Shown: one piece after another, positions 24,660 to 31,998 of the stretch
Position numbering within the stretch: position 1 is the stretch's first letter
Layout of the letters: each line of letters begins with the position of its first letter
NCBI GenBank assembly: GCA_050175155.1
Contig: JBFXJF010000011.1
Span: 8,949 to 72,948 of the forward strand
Source of the DNA: JBFXJF01 sp050175155
Lineage (GTDB): Bacteria > Bacillota > Bacilli > Tepidibacillales > Tepidibacillaceae
Length of the DNA: 64,000 nucleotides
Direction: 5' to 3'
Made by a program: the position numbers and the translations under genes
The notes under the pieces: generated by a model
Told to the model about the DNA's origin: nothing
The model's input: the letters and a program-made list of their open reading frames with translations, nothing else
The model's database searches: none

Positions 24660-25350
24660 GACAACTATTTCAGTAATTATTCCAGCATTTAATGAAGAAA
24701 AGTATATAAAAAGAACTATTCTAGCTATCCTATCATGGTCAATAAATTCTCAAATTATTGTTGTTGATGATGGAAGTACTGACAGGACTCTTCAAATTGC
24801 TAATAATCTAATGGAAGGTAATGAAAATATTAATGTGATTTCATTAGAAAAAAATGGTGGTAAAGGAAATGCCTTAAACAAGGGGTTACAATACACAAAG
24901 GGCAATATAGTAATGTTTTTGGATGCCGATTTAGGAGATTCCGCTAAAGAGGCAATAAAATTAATTTATCCAATATTAAATGACAATATTGACATGACAG
25001 TTGCAATAATTCCAAGTACAAATACAAAGGCAGGGTTCGGTCTTGCTAAAAATCTAGCCAAGAAGGGTATATACTATTTAACGGGATTTCATTCTAAAGC
25101 TCCATTATCAGGACAAAGAGCGGTTAAAAAAAAATTACTAGAACAAATAGCAAATTTTGCTGATGGATTTGGAATAGAAGTAGGACTAACTATAGATGGT
25201 TTACATAAAGGATGGCTAATAAAAGAAATTGAGGTTTCACTTAGGCATCGAGAAAGTAAAAGGGATTTAATCGGTTTTATGCATAGGGGAAAAGAGTTTG
25301 CAGACATTACTAAAGCACTATATATAAGGCGGAGGTGGGTTCGATTGTGA
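24652..25350 (+). CDS. Family 2 glycosyltransferase
   Basis: GT-A fold transferase of 232 residues: TTISVIIPAFNEEKYIKRT, IIVVDDGSTDRTL, LEKNGGKGNALNKGL and the metal-binding DXD-type motif MFLDADLGD. The C-terminal PLSGQRAVKKKLLE resembles undecaprenyl-phosphate or glucosyl-3-phosphoglycerate-type GT2 enzymes. No membrane segment is visible. It overlaps SteB-like and MraY-like genes on both sides, so it probably works on an envelope glycan or lipid-linked sugar. Donor and acceptor cannot be told. Confidence 0.85.
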   Translation: MNETTISVIIPAFNEEKYIKRTILAILSWSINSQIIVVDDGSTDRTLQIANNLMEGNENINVISLEKNGGKGNALNKGLQYTKGNIVMFLDADLGDSAKEAIKLIYPILNDNIDMTVAIIPSTNTKAGFGLAKNLAKKGIYYLTGFHSKAPLSGQRAVKKKLLEQIANFADGFGIEVGLTIDGLHKGWLIKEIEVSLRHRESKRDLIGFMHRGKEFADITKALYIRRRWVRL

Positions 25351-26129
25351 ATATAGTTTTAGTAACTTTCTTAATTACCTTAATTTTATTTCCCGTTTAT
25401 ATAATTCTATTAAAAAAAGTTGGCTCTGTTCAAGAAAATTTTAATAATATACAAGTACCAACAAGCATTGGTATTTTTATTTTTTTTGGCGAGGCAATTG
25501 TTTTATTTACTTATAATGATCAGGTCTTTATGTCAGTCTGGGTATATCTAATAACCATGACGATAATGGGGACTATTGATGATTTTTTTGGTGATAAGAA
25601 TATCAAAGGATTACGAAATCACCTAAAGCTAATTTTTCAAACAAAGGTTACAACAGGGTTTTTAAAGGCTTTAACTGGTGGATTAATTTCATTATTGATT
25701 ACTATAAAATTTGGGAATAATATTTTTGAATATGTCACTCACTTCTTTTTAATATTATTTATGATAAATGCAATTAACTTATTTGATTTAAGACCCGGAA
25801 GAGCTTTAAAGGTTTTCTTTATGTTTATCTTAATATTAGGAATTAGTATTCCATTGTTATCTAATAACTTCATATTAGTAGTTACAAGTTTGTTGCTTGT
25901 TGTATTCTATTATGATGTTAGAGGAAAAGTAATGATGGGCGATAGCGGATCCAATTTAATAGGATTACATATAGGCATTTTCTATAGCATTTATATGCCT
26001 ATATCAGTCCAATGGTTGTTAATAATTTTATTATTATTTTTACACATCTATACTGAGAAGTACTCTTTGAGCAGATTAATAAACAATAACAGAGTTTTAT
26101 TAAGTATTGATTTATGGTTTACAAAATAA
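25347..26129 (+). CDS. MraY/WecA-like polyprenyl-phosphate sugar-1-phosphate transferase
   Basis: A 260-residue polytopic membrane protein with about eight hydrophobic segments. The superfamily's catalytic residues are recognisable: GTIDDFFGD (DD pair), AINLFDLRPGRA (N..D) and MMGDSGSNLIG. It is shorter than MraY (~320 residues), so it is a divergent member. The start GTG overlaps the GT2 stop as GTGA, with GGAGGT at 25331-25336. It is the last gene of the SteAB-like cluster and probably makes a lipid-linked sugar for the neighbouring GT2. Confidence 0.75.
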   Translation: MNIVLVTFLITLILFPVYIILLKKVGSVQENFNNIQVPTSIGIFIFFGEAIVLFTYNDQVFMSVWVYLITMTIMGTIDDFFGDKNIKGLRNHLKLIFQTKVTTGFLKALTGGLISLLITIKFGNNIFEYVTHFFLILFMINAINLFDLRPGRALKVFFMFILILGISIPLLSNNFILVVTSLLLVVFYYDVRGKVMMGDSGSNLIGLHIGIFYSIYMPISVQWLLIILLLFLHIYTEKYSLSRLINNNRVLLSIDLWFTK

Positions 26130-26155
26130 ATATAAAAAGTACTGGAGTGGCCAAA

Positions 26156-27058
26156 ATGAATTCTTTTGAAGAAATGATAAATCATCTTAATAAAAATAAT
26201 ACACCTAACATATCAGTGGCGGTTGCAGGTGATAGTAGGGTATTATTATCAGTTAAAAAAGCAAAAGAAATGAACCTTGCTAACTTTAATTTAGTAGGCG
26301 ATGAAACAATAATTAAAAAATGTGCTAAAGAAATTAATCTTTCATTAGACAATATAAATGTAATAGATGAACCAGACTTAATAAAAGCTTGCAGAAGAGC
26401 GGTTAAGTTTGTAAGTAGTGGTGAGTCGCAGATTCTTATGAAGGGTCACGTCCATACTGCTCTTCTATTAAAGGCAGTTTTAGATAAAGAAATTGGCTTA
26501 AGAACTGGGAAAATTTTAAGTCACGTAGCAGTATTTGAAATTAAAGAATTTAATCGATTAATCCTGCTAACTGACGGGGCAATGAATATAGCACCCACTT
26601 TAGAAGAAAAAATTGAAATCATAAACAATTCTGTTGAGGTCGCCCAAGCATTGGGTATTAAAATTCCTAAATTAGCAGCAATTGCAGCTGTTGAAACTGT
26701 AAATCCTAAGATGCCAGCAACAACGGAAGGGGCTCTTTTATCTAAGATGAGTGAAAGAGGGCAGATAAAAAAAGTTATTATTGAAGGACCTTTAGCTTTG
26801 GATAATGCTATTTCTATTGAGGCTGCTAATTATAAAGGTATCCATAATGAGGTAGCTGGGAGAGCAGATATTCTCTTAGCGCCTAATATTGACGTAGGTA
26901 ATGCTTTATATAAATCCCTAATATATTTTGCCAAGGAAAAGGTTGGTGCAGTATTAAGTGGTGCAAGTGCACCTGTAATAGTTACTTCAAGAGCGGACAG
27001 CTATGAAGCCAAGTTTAATTCGATTATACTAGCTATTTTATTAGTAGAAAAACAATAA
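26156..27058 (+). CDS. ptb: Phosphate butyryltransferase (branched acyl-CoA phosphotransacylase)
   Basis: It converts (iso)butyryl-CoA + Pi to acyl phosphate + CoA. SVAVAGDSRVLLSVKKAKE, ILMKGHVHTALLLKAVLDKE, LLTDGAMNIAPTLEEK and EGPLALDNAISIEAA are characteristic of Ptb. 300 residues with ATG at 26156 behind GGAGTGG; the upstream extension would overlap the MraY-like gene. It precedes bcd as in the Bacillus bkd operon, so the substrate is probably branched. No butyrate kinase gene is in the window. Confidence 0.9.
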   Translation: MNSFEEMINHLNKNNTPNISVAVAGDSRVLLSVKKAKEMNLANFNLVGDETIIKKCAKEINLSLDNINVIDEPDLIKACRRAVKFVSSGESQILMKGHVHTALLLKAVLDKEIGLRTGKILSHVAVFEIKEFNRLILLTDGAMNIAPTLEEKIEIINNSVEVAQALGIKIPKLAAIAAVETVNPKMPATTEGALLSKMSERGQIKKVIIEGPLALDNAISIEAANYKGIHNEVAGRADILLAPNIDVGNALYKSLIYFAKEKVGAVLSGASAPVIVTSRADSYEAKFNSIILAILLVEKQ

Positions 27059-27085
27059 AAATGAATCGATAAAGGGGAACTAAAG

Positions 27086-28189
27086 ATGAGAATATTTGAT
27101 TATTTAGAAGAGTATGATTACGAGCAGCTACTTTTTGCACAGGATAGGGAATCGGGGTTAAAGGCAATTATTGCTATACATGATACTACATTAGGCCCAG
27201 CACTTGGTGGGACTAGAATGTGGACATATAATTCAGAAAAAGAAGCAATAATTGACTCATTACGGTTGGCAAGGGCTATGACATATAAAGCGGCAGCAGC
27301 TGGATTAAATTTAGGCGGGGGTAAAACGGTAATAATCGGTGATCCCACAAAGGATAAAAGCGAGGCACTTTTTAGAGCTCTTGGTAGGTACATTCAAAGC
27401 TTAGATGGTAGGTATATAACTGCTGAAGATGTTGGAACCTCAGTTCAGGATATGGATTGGGTACATTTAGAAACAGATTATGTTACTGGTATCTCACCGG
27501 TTTTTGGCAGTGGTGGTGATCCGTCACCCGCAACCGCATATGGAACCTATATTGGGATGAAGGCGGCTGCAAAGGTAGCTTTTGGCGATAGTAGTCTAAC
27601 TGGAAAAACTATAGCGGTTCAAGGTCTGGGAAATGTCGCTTGCAACTTGCTAAAATATTTACATGAAGAAGGTGCAAATCTTATAGTTACTGATATTATT
27701 GAAGAAAAGATAAAATCAGTGGTTAAAAAATACGGAGCAAAGACAGTTGGTGCAAATGAAATTTATAGCGTCGATTGCGATATATTTTCACCTAATGCTT
27801 TAGGGTCAATAATTAATGATGATACAATACCACGGCTTAAAGCAAAATTAATTGCCGGAGCAGCTAACAATCAATTAAAAGAGGAGTATCATGGAAATAT
27901 ATTATACGATAAAGGAATTATTTATGCTCCTGATTACGTTATTAATGCAGGTGGTTTAATTAACGTTGCTGATGAGTTGGAAATCTTTAATCAAAAAAGG
28001 GCTAAAAAGAAAACAGAAAAGATTTACGATAATATTCTAAAAGTATTTGAAATAGTTGAGCGCGATAAAATCCCTTCCAACATAGCTGTAAACAGGTTAG
28101 TTGAGGAACGGATTGAAAAAATGCGTAAAGTTCGAAGCAACTTTATCAGAAACGAAAAAAATACATTAGTAGCCCTAAAAAACAGGTAA
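27086..28189 (+). CDS. bcd: Branched-chain amino acid (Leu/Val) dehydrogenase
   Basis: NAD-dependent oxidative deamination of Leu, Val and Ile to 2-oxoacids. Glu/Leu/Phe/Val dehydrogenase motifs: ALGGTRMWTYNSEKEA, the catalytic Lys in AAGLNLGGGKTVIIGD, TAEDVGTSVQDMDW and the Rossmann loop VQGLGNVACNLL. 367 residues matches leucine dehydrogenase. AAAGGGGA precedes the ATG. With ptb upstream and the ferredoxin oxidoreductase genes downstream it feeds branched 2-oxoacids into the pathway. Confidence 0.94.
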   Translation: MRIFDYLEEYDYEQLLFAQDRESGLKAIIAIHDTTLGPALGGTRMWTYNSEKEAIIDSLRLARAMTYKAAAAGLNLGGGKTVIIGDPTKDKSEALFRALGRYIQSLDGRYITAEDVGTSVQDMDWVHLETDYVTGISPVFGSGGDPSPATAYGTYIGMKAAAKVAFGDSSLTGKTIAVQGLGNVACNLLKYLHEEGANLIVTDIIEEKIKSVVKKYGAKTVGANEIYSVDCDIFSPNALGSIINDDTIPRLKAKLIAGAANNQLKEEYHGNILYDKGIIYAPDYVINAGGLINVADELEIFNQKRAKKKTEKIYDNILKVFEIVERDKIPSNIAVNRLVEERIEKMRKVRSNFIRNEKNTLVALKNR

Positions 28190-28229
28190 ACTACAAATAA
28201 TCTTTATTAAAAAATCAGTATATATACAT

Positions 28230-28370
28230 ATACGAAAGCATTTGTAGTTTACATAAGTGCGGCATAGCACGACTAGATGCTCAAGCATCTTAGCGTGACT
28301 TGTACTCTTGAGTACTTTTGGGAGGAACGGACAAGGTGAGCACGTTGTAAACTACAAATGCTTTTAGTAT
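28230..28370 (+). repeat. Inverted-repeat element / complex RNA hairpin after bcd
   Basis: The gap between bcd and the next gene (~320 bases) has no gene but holds a striking structure. Nineteen perfect bases at 28235-28253 are the inverse of 28346-28364; extended with ATAC/GTAT ends, the arms reach ~24 bp. Inside are three smaller hairpins: GTGC/GCAC (28257-28270), AGATGCT/AGCATCT (28275-28290) and GTACTC/GAGTAC (28302-28315). A third, 13-base copy of the right arm (GTAAACTACAAAT) lies at 28186-28198 across the bcd stop codon. The internal part is richer in G+C than its surroundings. It could be a MITE-like element or a structured RNA; no target duplication was clear. Confidence 0.75.
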
Positions 28371-28398
28371 TGAATAATAGAACTTTTGCTACAATTTG

Positions 28399-28428
28399 AA
28401 GCACTTTTTTAGTGCTTTTTGTTTTTTT
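28399..28428 (+). terminator. Terminator downstream of the bcd inverted-repeat element
   Basis: AAGCACT (28399-28405) pairs with AGTGCTT (28411-28417) across a T-rich loop, followed by TTTGTTTTTTT. It ends the ptb-bcd transcript and lies just after the large hairpin. Confidence 0.85.
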
Positions 28429-28509
28429 GCAAAGTAATTACATTTTAAATTACAAAGAATATTGATAGAATGATACTAATTTTAAAAAATATATCAACTG
28501 GAGGTAAAC

Positions 28510-29187
28510 TTGATAACTAAGGATTCCAGAATAAAAATCATTACAGGTCATTTCGGAAGTGGAAAAACAGAGATTGCAATCAATTTAAGTCTTAATGAAA
28601 AAGAAGTATACCAGAAGGTAGCAATAGCTGATTTGGATGTTGTAAATCCGTATTTTCGTTCTAGAGATGTATTTAAAATTTTAGATGAAAAGGGAATTGA
28701 ATTAATTGCACCGAAGGGTCAATTGGCAACATCCGATCTACCCATTGTTTCTGGAGAGATTTATCGGGTAATTCATAACACAAATTATCGTCTAATTATT
28801 GATTTGGGCGGAGATAAAGATGGAGCTACAGCATTGGGGCAATATTATAACGATATAATTAAGTATGATTATCAGATGTACTTTGTTGTGAATATTAACC
28901 GTCCTTATGTAAGCGACGTTAATGGTATAATTACATCAATAATGCAGATTGAATTAGCCTCTAGACTTAAAGTTACTGGTATTATAAATAATACACATCT
29001 AGGAAGTGTAACTGAATTAGATAATTTACAAATGGGAGCAGATTTAGCAAAGCAGGTAGGTGAAAAATTAGGTATACCGTTTTTATATACAACTATATCT
29101 TATGATTTTTCAGAAAAAACAGAGGGATTTTCTCAAAGTAATAATGTATTATATATATATCGTTTTACGAAATTACCTTGGGAATAA
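28510..29187 (+). CDS. P-loop nucleotide-binding protein (MinD/CobQ-like)
   Basis: A 225-residue SIMIBI-type P-loop protein: Walker A IITGHFGSGKTEIAINL, then IADLDVVNPYFRSRDV with a switch-like Asp, and IIDLGGDKDGATALG. TTG start behind GGAGG. I do not know a defined function. It heads the four-gene ketoacid:ferredoxin oxidoreductase cluster, so a role in maturation, metal/cofactor insertion or regulation of that complex is a guess from context only. Confidence 0.7.
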   Translation: MITKDSRIKIITGHFGSGKTEIAINLSLNEKEVYQKVAIADLDVVNPYFRSRDVFKILDEKGIELIAPKGQLATSDLPIVSGEIYRVIHNTNYRLIIDLGGDKDGATALGQYYNDIIKYDYQMYFVVNINRPYVSDVNGIITSIMQIELASRLKVTGIINNTHLGSVTELDNLQMGADLAKQVGEKLGIPFLYTTISYDFSEKTEGFSQSNNVLYIYRFTKLPWE

Positions 29188-29207
29188 TGCTAAAGGGGGA
29201 AGTTACT

Positions 29208-29423
29208 TTGGAAATGCGGGTTGTTTTTGATCAAGAATTGTGTAAGGGTTGTGGTTTGTGTTTATCAGTTTGTCCTAAAAATATTATAATACTAGCTGAT
29301 AATCTTAATGATAAGGGGTATCGACCAGCAACTGTAATAGAGCAAGATAAATGTATTAGTTGTTTGGCATGCGGGATTATTTGTCCGGATGCAGTAATAA
29401 CTATTTATCGCCCAAATAAATAA
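29208..29423 (+). CDS. vorD: Ferredoxin-type delta subunit of 2-oxoacid:ferredoxin oxidoreductase
   Basis: A 71-residue protein with two [4Fe-4S] motifs, CKGCGLCLSVCP and CISCLACGIICP. It is the electron-transfer subunit that passes electrons from the thiamine subunit to free ferredoxin. The TTG at 29208 follows AAAGGGGGAAG at 29192-29201; an ATG two codons later is possible. First of the four oxidoreductase subunit genes. Confidence 0.87.
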   Translation: MEMRVVFDQELCKGCGLCLSVCPKNIIILADNLNDKGYRPATVIEQDKCISCLACGIICPDAVITIYRPNK

Positions 29424-29458
29424 AAAAACAACCTAATTATTGAGGGGAGAAACTTAAA

Positions 29459-30520
29459 ATGACTAAAGTATTAATGAAAGGTAACGAAGTAGTTGCTGAA
29501 GCTGCTATACAAGCTGGGTGTAAATCTTATTTTGGTTATCCTATAACACCACAGAGTGAATTAATTGCTTATATGGCTAAGCGGTTACCTGAAGTTGATG
29601 GAATGTTTTTACAAGCGGAGAGTGAGATTGCCGCTATAAATATGGTTTATGGTGCTTCAAGTGCTGGAGTTCGTGTAATGACTTCATCCTCTAGTCCGGG
29701 AGTTAGCTTGAAACAAGAGGGAATATCTTACCTAGTTGGTTCGGAATTACCAGCTGTAATCGTTAATATTATGAGAGGTGGGCCAGGGTTAGGAAGTATA
29801 CAACCATCACAGGCCGATTATTTTCAAGCAACTAAAGGTGGTGGTCACGGTGATTATCGAATTCCAGTTTTCGCCCCTGCTACACTTCAAGAAATTATTG
29901 AATTAGTCTATCTTTCATTTGATATAGCTGATTATTACCGCACGCCAGTCTATATATTGGGGGATGGAATGCTTGGTCAAATGATGGAACCTGTTGAGTT
30001 TGTGAAAAATGAGGGGCGTTTACTACCAGAAAAGGATTGGGCTACTACCGGTACACGTGGTGATGGAAAACCTAAATCTATAACCTCTTTACGCTTAGAT
30101 CCTTCAGATTTAGAAAACCATAATACACATTTACAAGAAAAGTATAAGAAGATTAAAGAAAATGAAGTAAGATATGAAAATTACTTAATTGAAGATGCTG
30201 ACTATATCATTGTTGCCTTCGGAACTGTTGCGAGAATAGCAAAAACTGCTATCAAGAAAGCTAGAGAAGAGGGAATAAAGGTAGGTATGATTAGACCTAT
30301 TTCATTATGGCCTTTTCCGGATAAACCGTTTGAAGATACAAGAGGGAAAGTAAAAGCATATCTAACTGTTGAGATGAGTGCTGGGCAAATGGTTGAAGAT
30401 GTTAGACTAGCAGTCAATGGTCACAAACCTGTCTATTTTTATGGTAGAACCGGAGGGAACATACCTTCTCAGGAAAATATATTTGATGAAATAATGGTTA
30501 TGGTAAGGGGGGAGGAATAA
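29459..30520 (+). CDS. vorB: 2-oxoacid:ferredoxin oxidoreductase alpha subunit (VorB type)
   Basis: It binds 2-oxoacids together with the beta subunit. MKGNEVVAEAAIQAGCKSYFGYPITPQSELIAYM is the standard opening (KGNEVVAEAAI, FGYPITPQSE), followed by AESEIAAINMVYGASSAGVRVMTSSSSPG and NIMRGGPGLGSIQPSQADYFQ. 353 residues is typical of the 3-methyl-2-oxobutanoate (VorB) branch. The bcd/ptb context supports branched-chain ketoacids as substrates. ATG after GAGGGGAGA. Confidence 0.92.
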   Translation: MTKVLMKGNEVVAEAAIQAGCKSYFGYPITPQSELIAYMAKRLPEVDGMFLQAESEIAAINMVYGASSAGVRVMTSSSSPGVSLKQEGISYLVGSELPAVIVNIMRGGPGLGSIQPSQADYFQATKGGGHGDYRIPVFAPATLQEIIELVYLSFDIADYYRTPVYILGDGMLGQMMEPVEFVKNEGRLLPEKDWATTGTRGDGKPKSITSLRLDPSDLENHNTHLQEKYKKIKENEVRYENYLIEDADYIIVAFGTVARIAKTAIKKAREEGIKVGMIRPISLWPFPDKPFEDTRGKVKAYLTVEMSAGQMVEDVRLAVNGHKPVYFYGRTGGNIPSQENIFDEIMVMVRGEE

Positions 30521-31281
30521 TGACAATGACAATGAATGTTGTTTTTAAGAAAACCAAAGGATTAACTGATAAACCTAACACTTACTGTCCAGGTTGTACT
30601 CATGGCATTATTCATCGTTTATTAGGTGAGGTTTTAGAAGAAATGGATATTTTAGAAGATACTGTTGGAGTTGCTTCCGTTGGATGCTCAGTGCTTTCAT
30701 ATGAATTTCTAAATTGTGATATGACACAGGCCGCTCATGGAAGAGCGCCTGCAGTTGCTACAGGATTAAGAAGAGTTTTACCGAAAAATCGTTTTGTATT
30801 TACATATCAAGGAGATGGGGATTTGGCATCTATTGGAATGGCAGAAATTGTTCATGCTGCAGCTCGAAGTGAAAATATTACTGTTATCTTTGTAAATAAT
30901 GCGGTATATGGTATGACTGGTGGGCAAATGGCTCCGACCTCTTTAATCGGGCAGAAAACTACGACTTCTCCTTATGGAAGAGATTCTGCGGTTCAAGGGT
31001 TTCCAATTAAAATGTCAGAATTGCTTGCAACATTAGATGGGGCAACTTATATAGAACGTGTTTCAACACATGATGTTCCAAACATTGTGAGAGCTAAAAA
31101 GGCAATCAGAAAAGCTTTTGAGATTCAAAAAGCGGGAAAAGGTTTTTCAATGATAGAAGTATTATCTACTTGTTCAACAAATTGGGGATTAGACCCATTG
31201 GAGTCTATGAAATGGGTTAAAGATAGCATGATTCCGGTTTACCCACTTGGTGTCTATAAAGATAATGAGGGGGTAAAATAA
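30520..31281 (+). CDS. vorA: 2-oxoacid:ferredoxin oxidoreductase beta subunit (TPP-binding)
   Basis: The thiamine diphosphate subunit. YCPGCTHGIIHRLLGE, ASVGCSVLSYEFLNCD, GRAPAVATGLRRV and the TPP-Mg motif YQGDGDLASIGMAEIVHAA...VNNAVYGMTGGQMAPTS are all visible (quoted in parts). 253 residues. It overlaps the vorB stop by one base. Annotated as the 3-methyl-2-oxobutanoate enzyme because of neighbours; pyruvate or 2-oxoglutarate use cannot be excluded by sequence alone. Confidence 0.92.
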   Translation: MTMTMNVVFKKTKGLTDKPNTYCPGCTHGIIHRLLGEVLEEMDILEDTVGVASVGCSVLSYEFLNCDMTQAAHGRAPAVATGLRRVLPKNRFVFTYQGDGDLASIGMAEIVHAAARSENITVIFVNNAVYGMTGGQMAPTSLIGQKTTTSPYGRDSAVQGFPIKMSELLATLDGATYIERVSTHDVPNIVRAKKAIRKAFEIQKAGKGFSMIEVLSTCSTNWGLDPLESMKWVKDSMIPVYPLGVYKDNEGVK

Positions 31282-31283
31282 TC

Positions 31284-31823
31284 ATGTTACATGAAATAAT
31301 TATTGCTGGTTTTGGTGGACAAGGTGTAATGTCAATGGGGCAATTAATAGCATATTCAGGAATGCATGAAGAAAAAAATGTCTCTTGGCTTCCATCTTAT
31401 GGTCCGGAACAAAGGGGAGGAACAGCCAATTGTTCTGTTATTATAAGTGATGAATCTATTGGATCACCATTGATTTCAAAACCAACTATTGTAATAGTTT
31501 TGAATAGGCCCTCCTTTGATAAATTCGAACCATTAGTTGCACCGGGAGGAATTCTAATAGTAAATAGTTCATTAATAGATAAGAAATCAATAAGGGAAGA
31601 TATTACCGTTATTGAGATTCCTGCTACACAGTTATCCGTTGACATCGGTGAACCCAGGGTAAGTAATTCTATAATACTAGGTGCATTTATTAAATTATCT
31701 AATGCTGTTTCACTAGATTCAGTTGTTGAAGCTTTGAAAAAGGTTTTGCCGGAAAGAAGACATAACTTAATACCAATAAACAAAGTTGCCCTAGAAAATG
31801 GCATTGATTTTGTTTCAAGGTGA
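31284..31823 (+). CDS. vorC: 2-oxoacid:ferredoxin oxidoreductase gamma subunit
   Basis: CoA-binding gamma domain of the complex. HEIIIAGFGGQGVMSMGQLIAYSGM and SWLPSYGPEQRGGTANCSVIISD are diagnostic (GFGGQGVMSMGQ, YGPEQRGGTANC). 179 residues; GAGGGGG ribosome binding site, 2 bases after vorA. Last gene of the cluster, followed by a long terminator hairpin. Confidence 0.93.
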   Translation: MLHEIIIAGFGGQGVMSMGQLIAYSGMHEEKNVSWLPSYGPEQRGGTANCSVIISDESIGSPLISKPTIVIVLNRPSFDKFEPLVAPGGILIVNSSLIDKKSIREDITVIEIPATQLSVDIGEPRVSNSIILGAFIKLSNAVSLDSVVEALKKVLPERRHNLIPINKVALENGIDFVSR

Positions 31824-31841
31824 GATTAAAGTAATAGCTAT

Positions 31842-31902
31842 AATAAATAATAATACCTACTAATAACATGATATGCTAAGAGTAGGTATTATTATTTATT
31901 AA
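31842..31902 (+). terminator. Long hairpin terminator after vorC
   Basis: A perfect 19-bp stem (31843-31861 with 31881-31899) has a 19-nt loop, with T-rich sequence after it. A-rich sequence in the left arm would let it act in both directions. Confidence 0.75.
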
Positions 31903-31998
31903 TTTATTCTCACCATACTTGAATAGAAACTTTAACTTTATTACACTATATTAGTAGGTACTTTTTTTAAAACAAGTTAATATAGAGAGGAAGATTTC

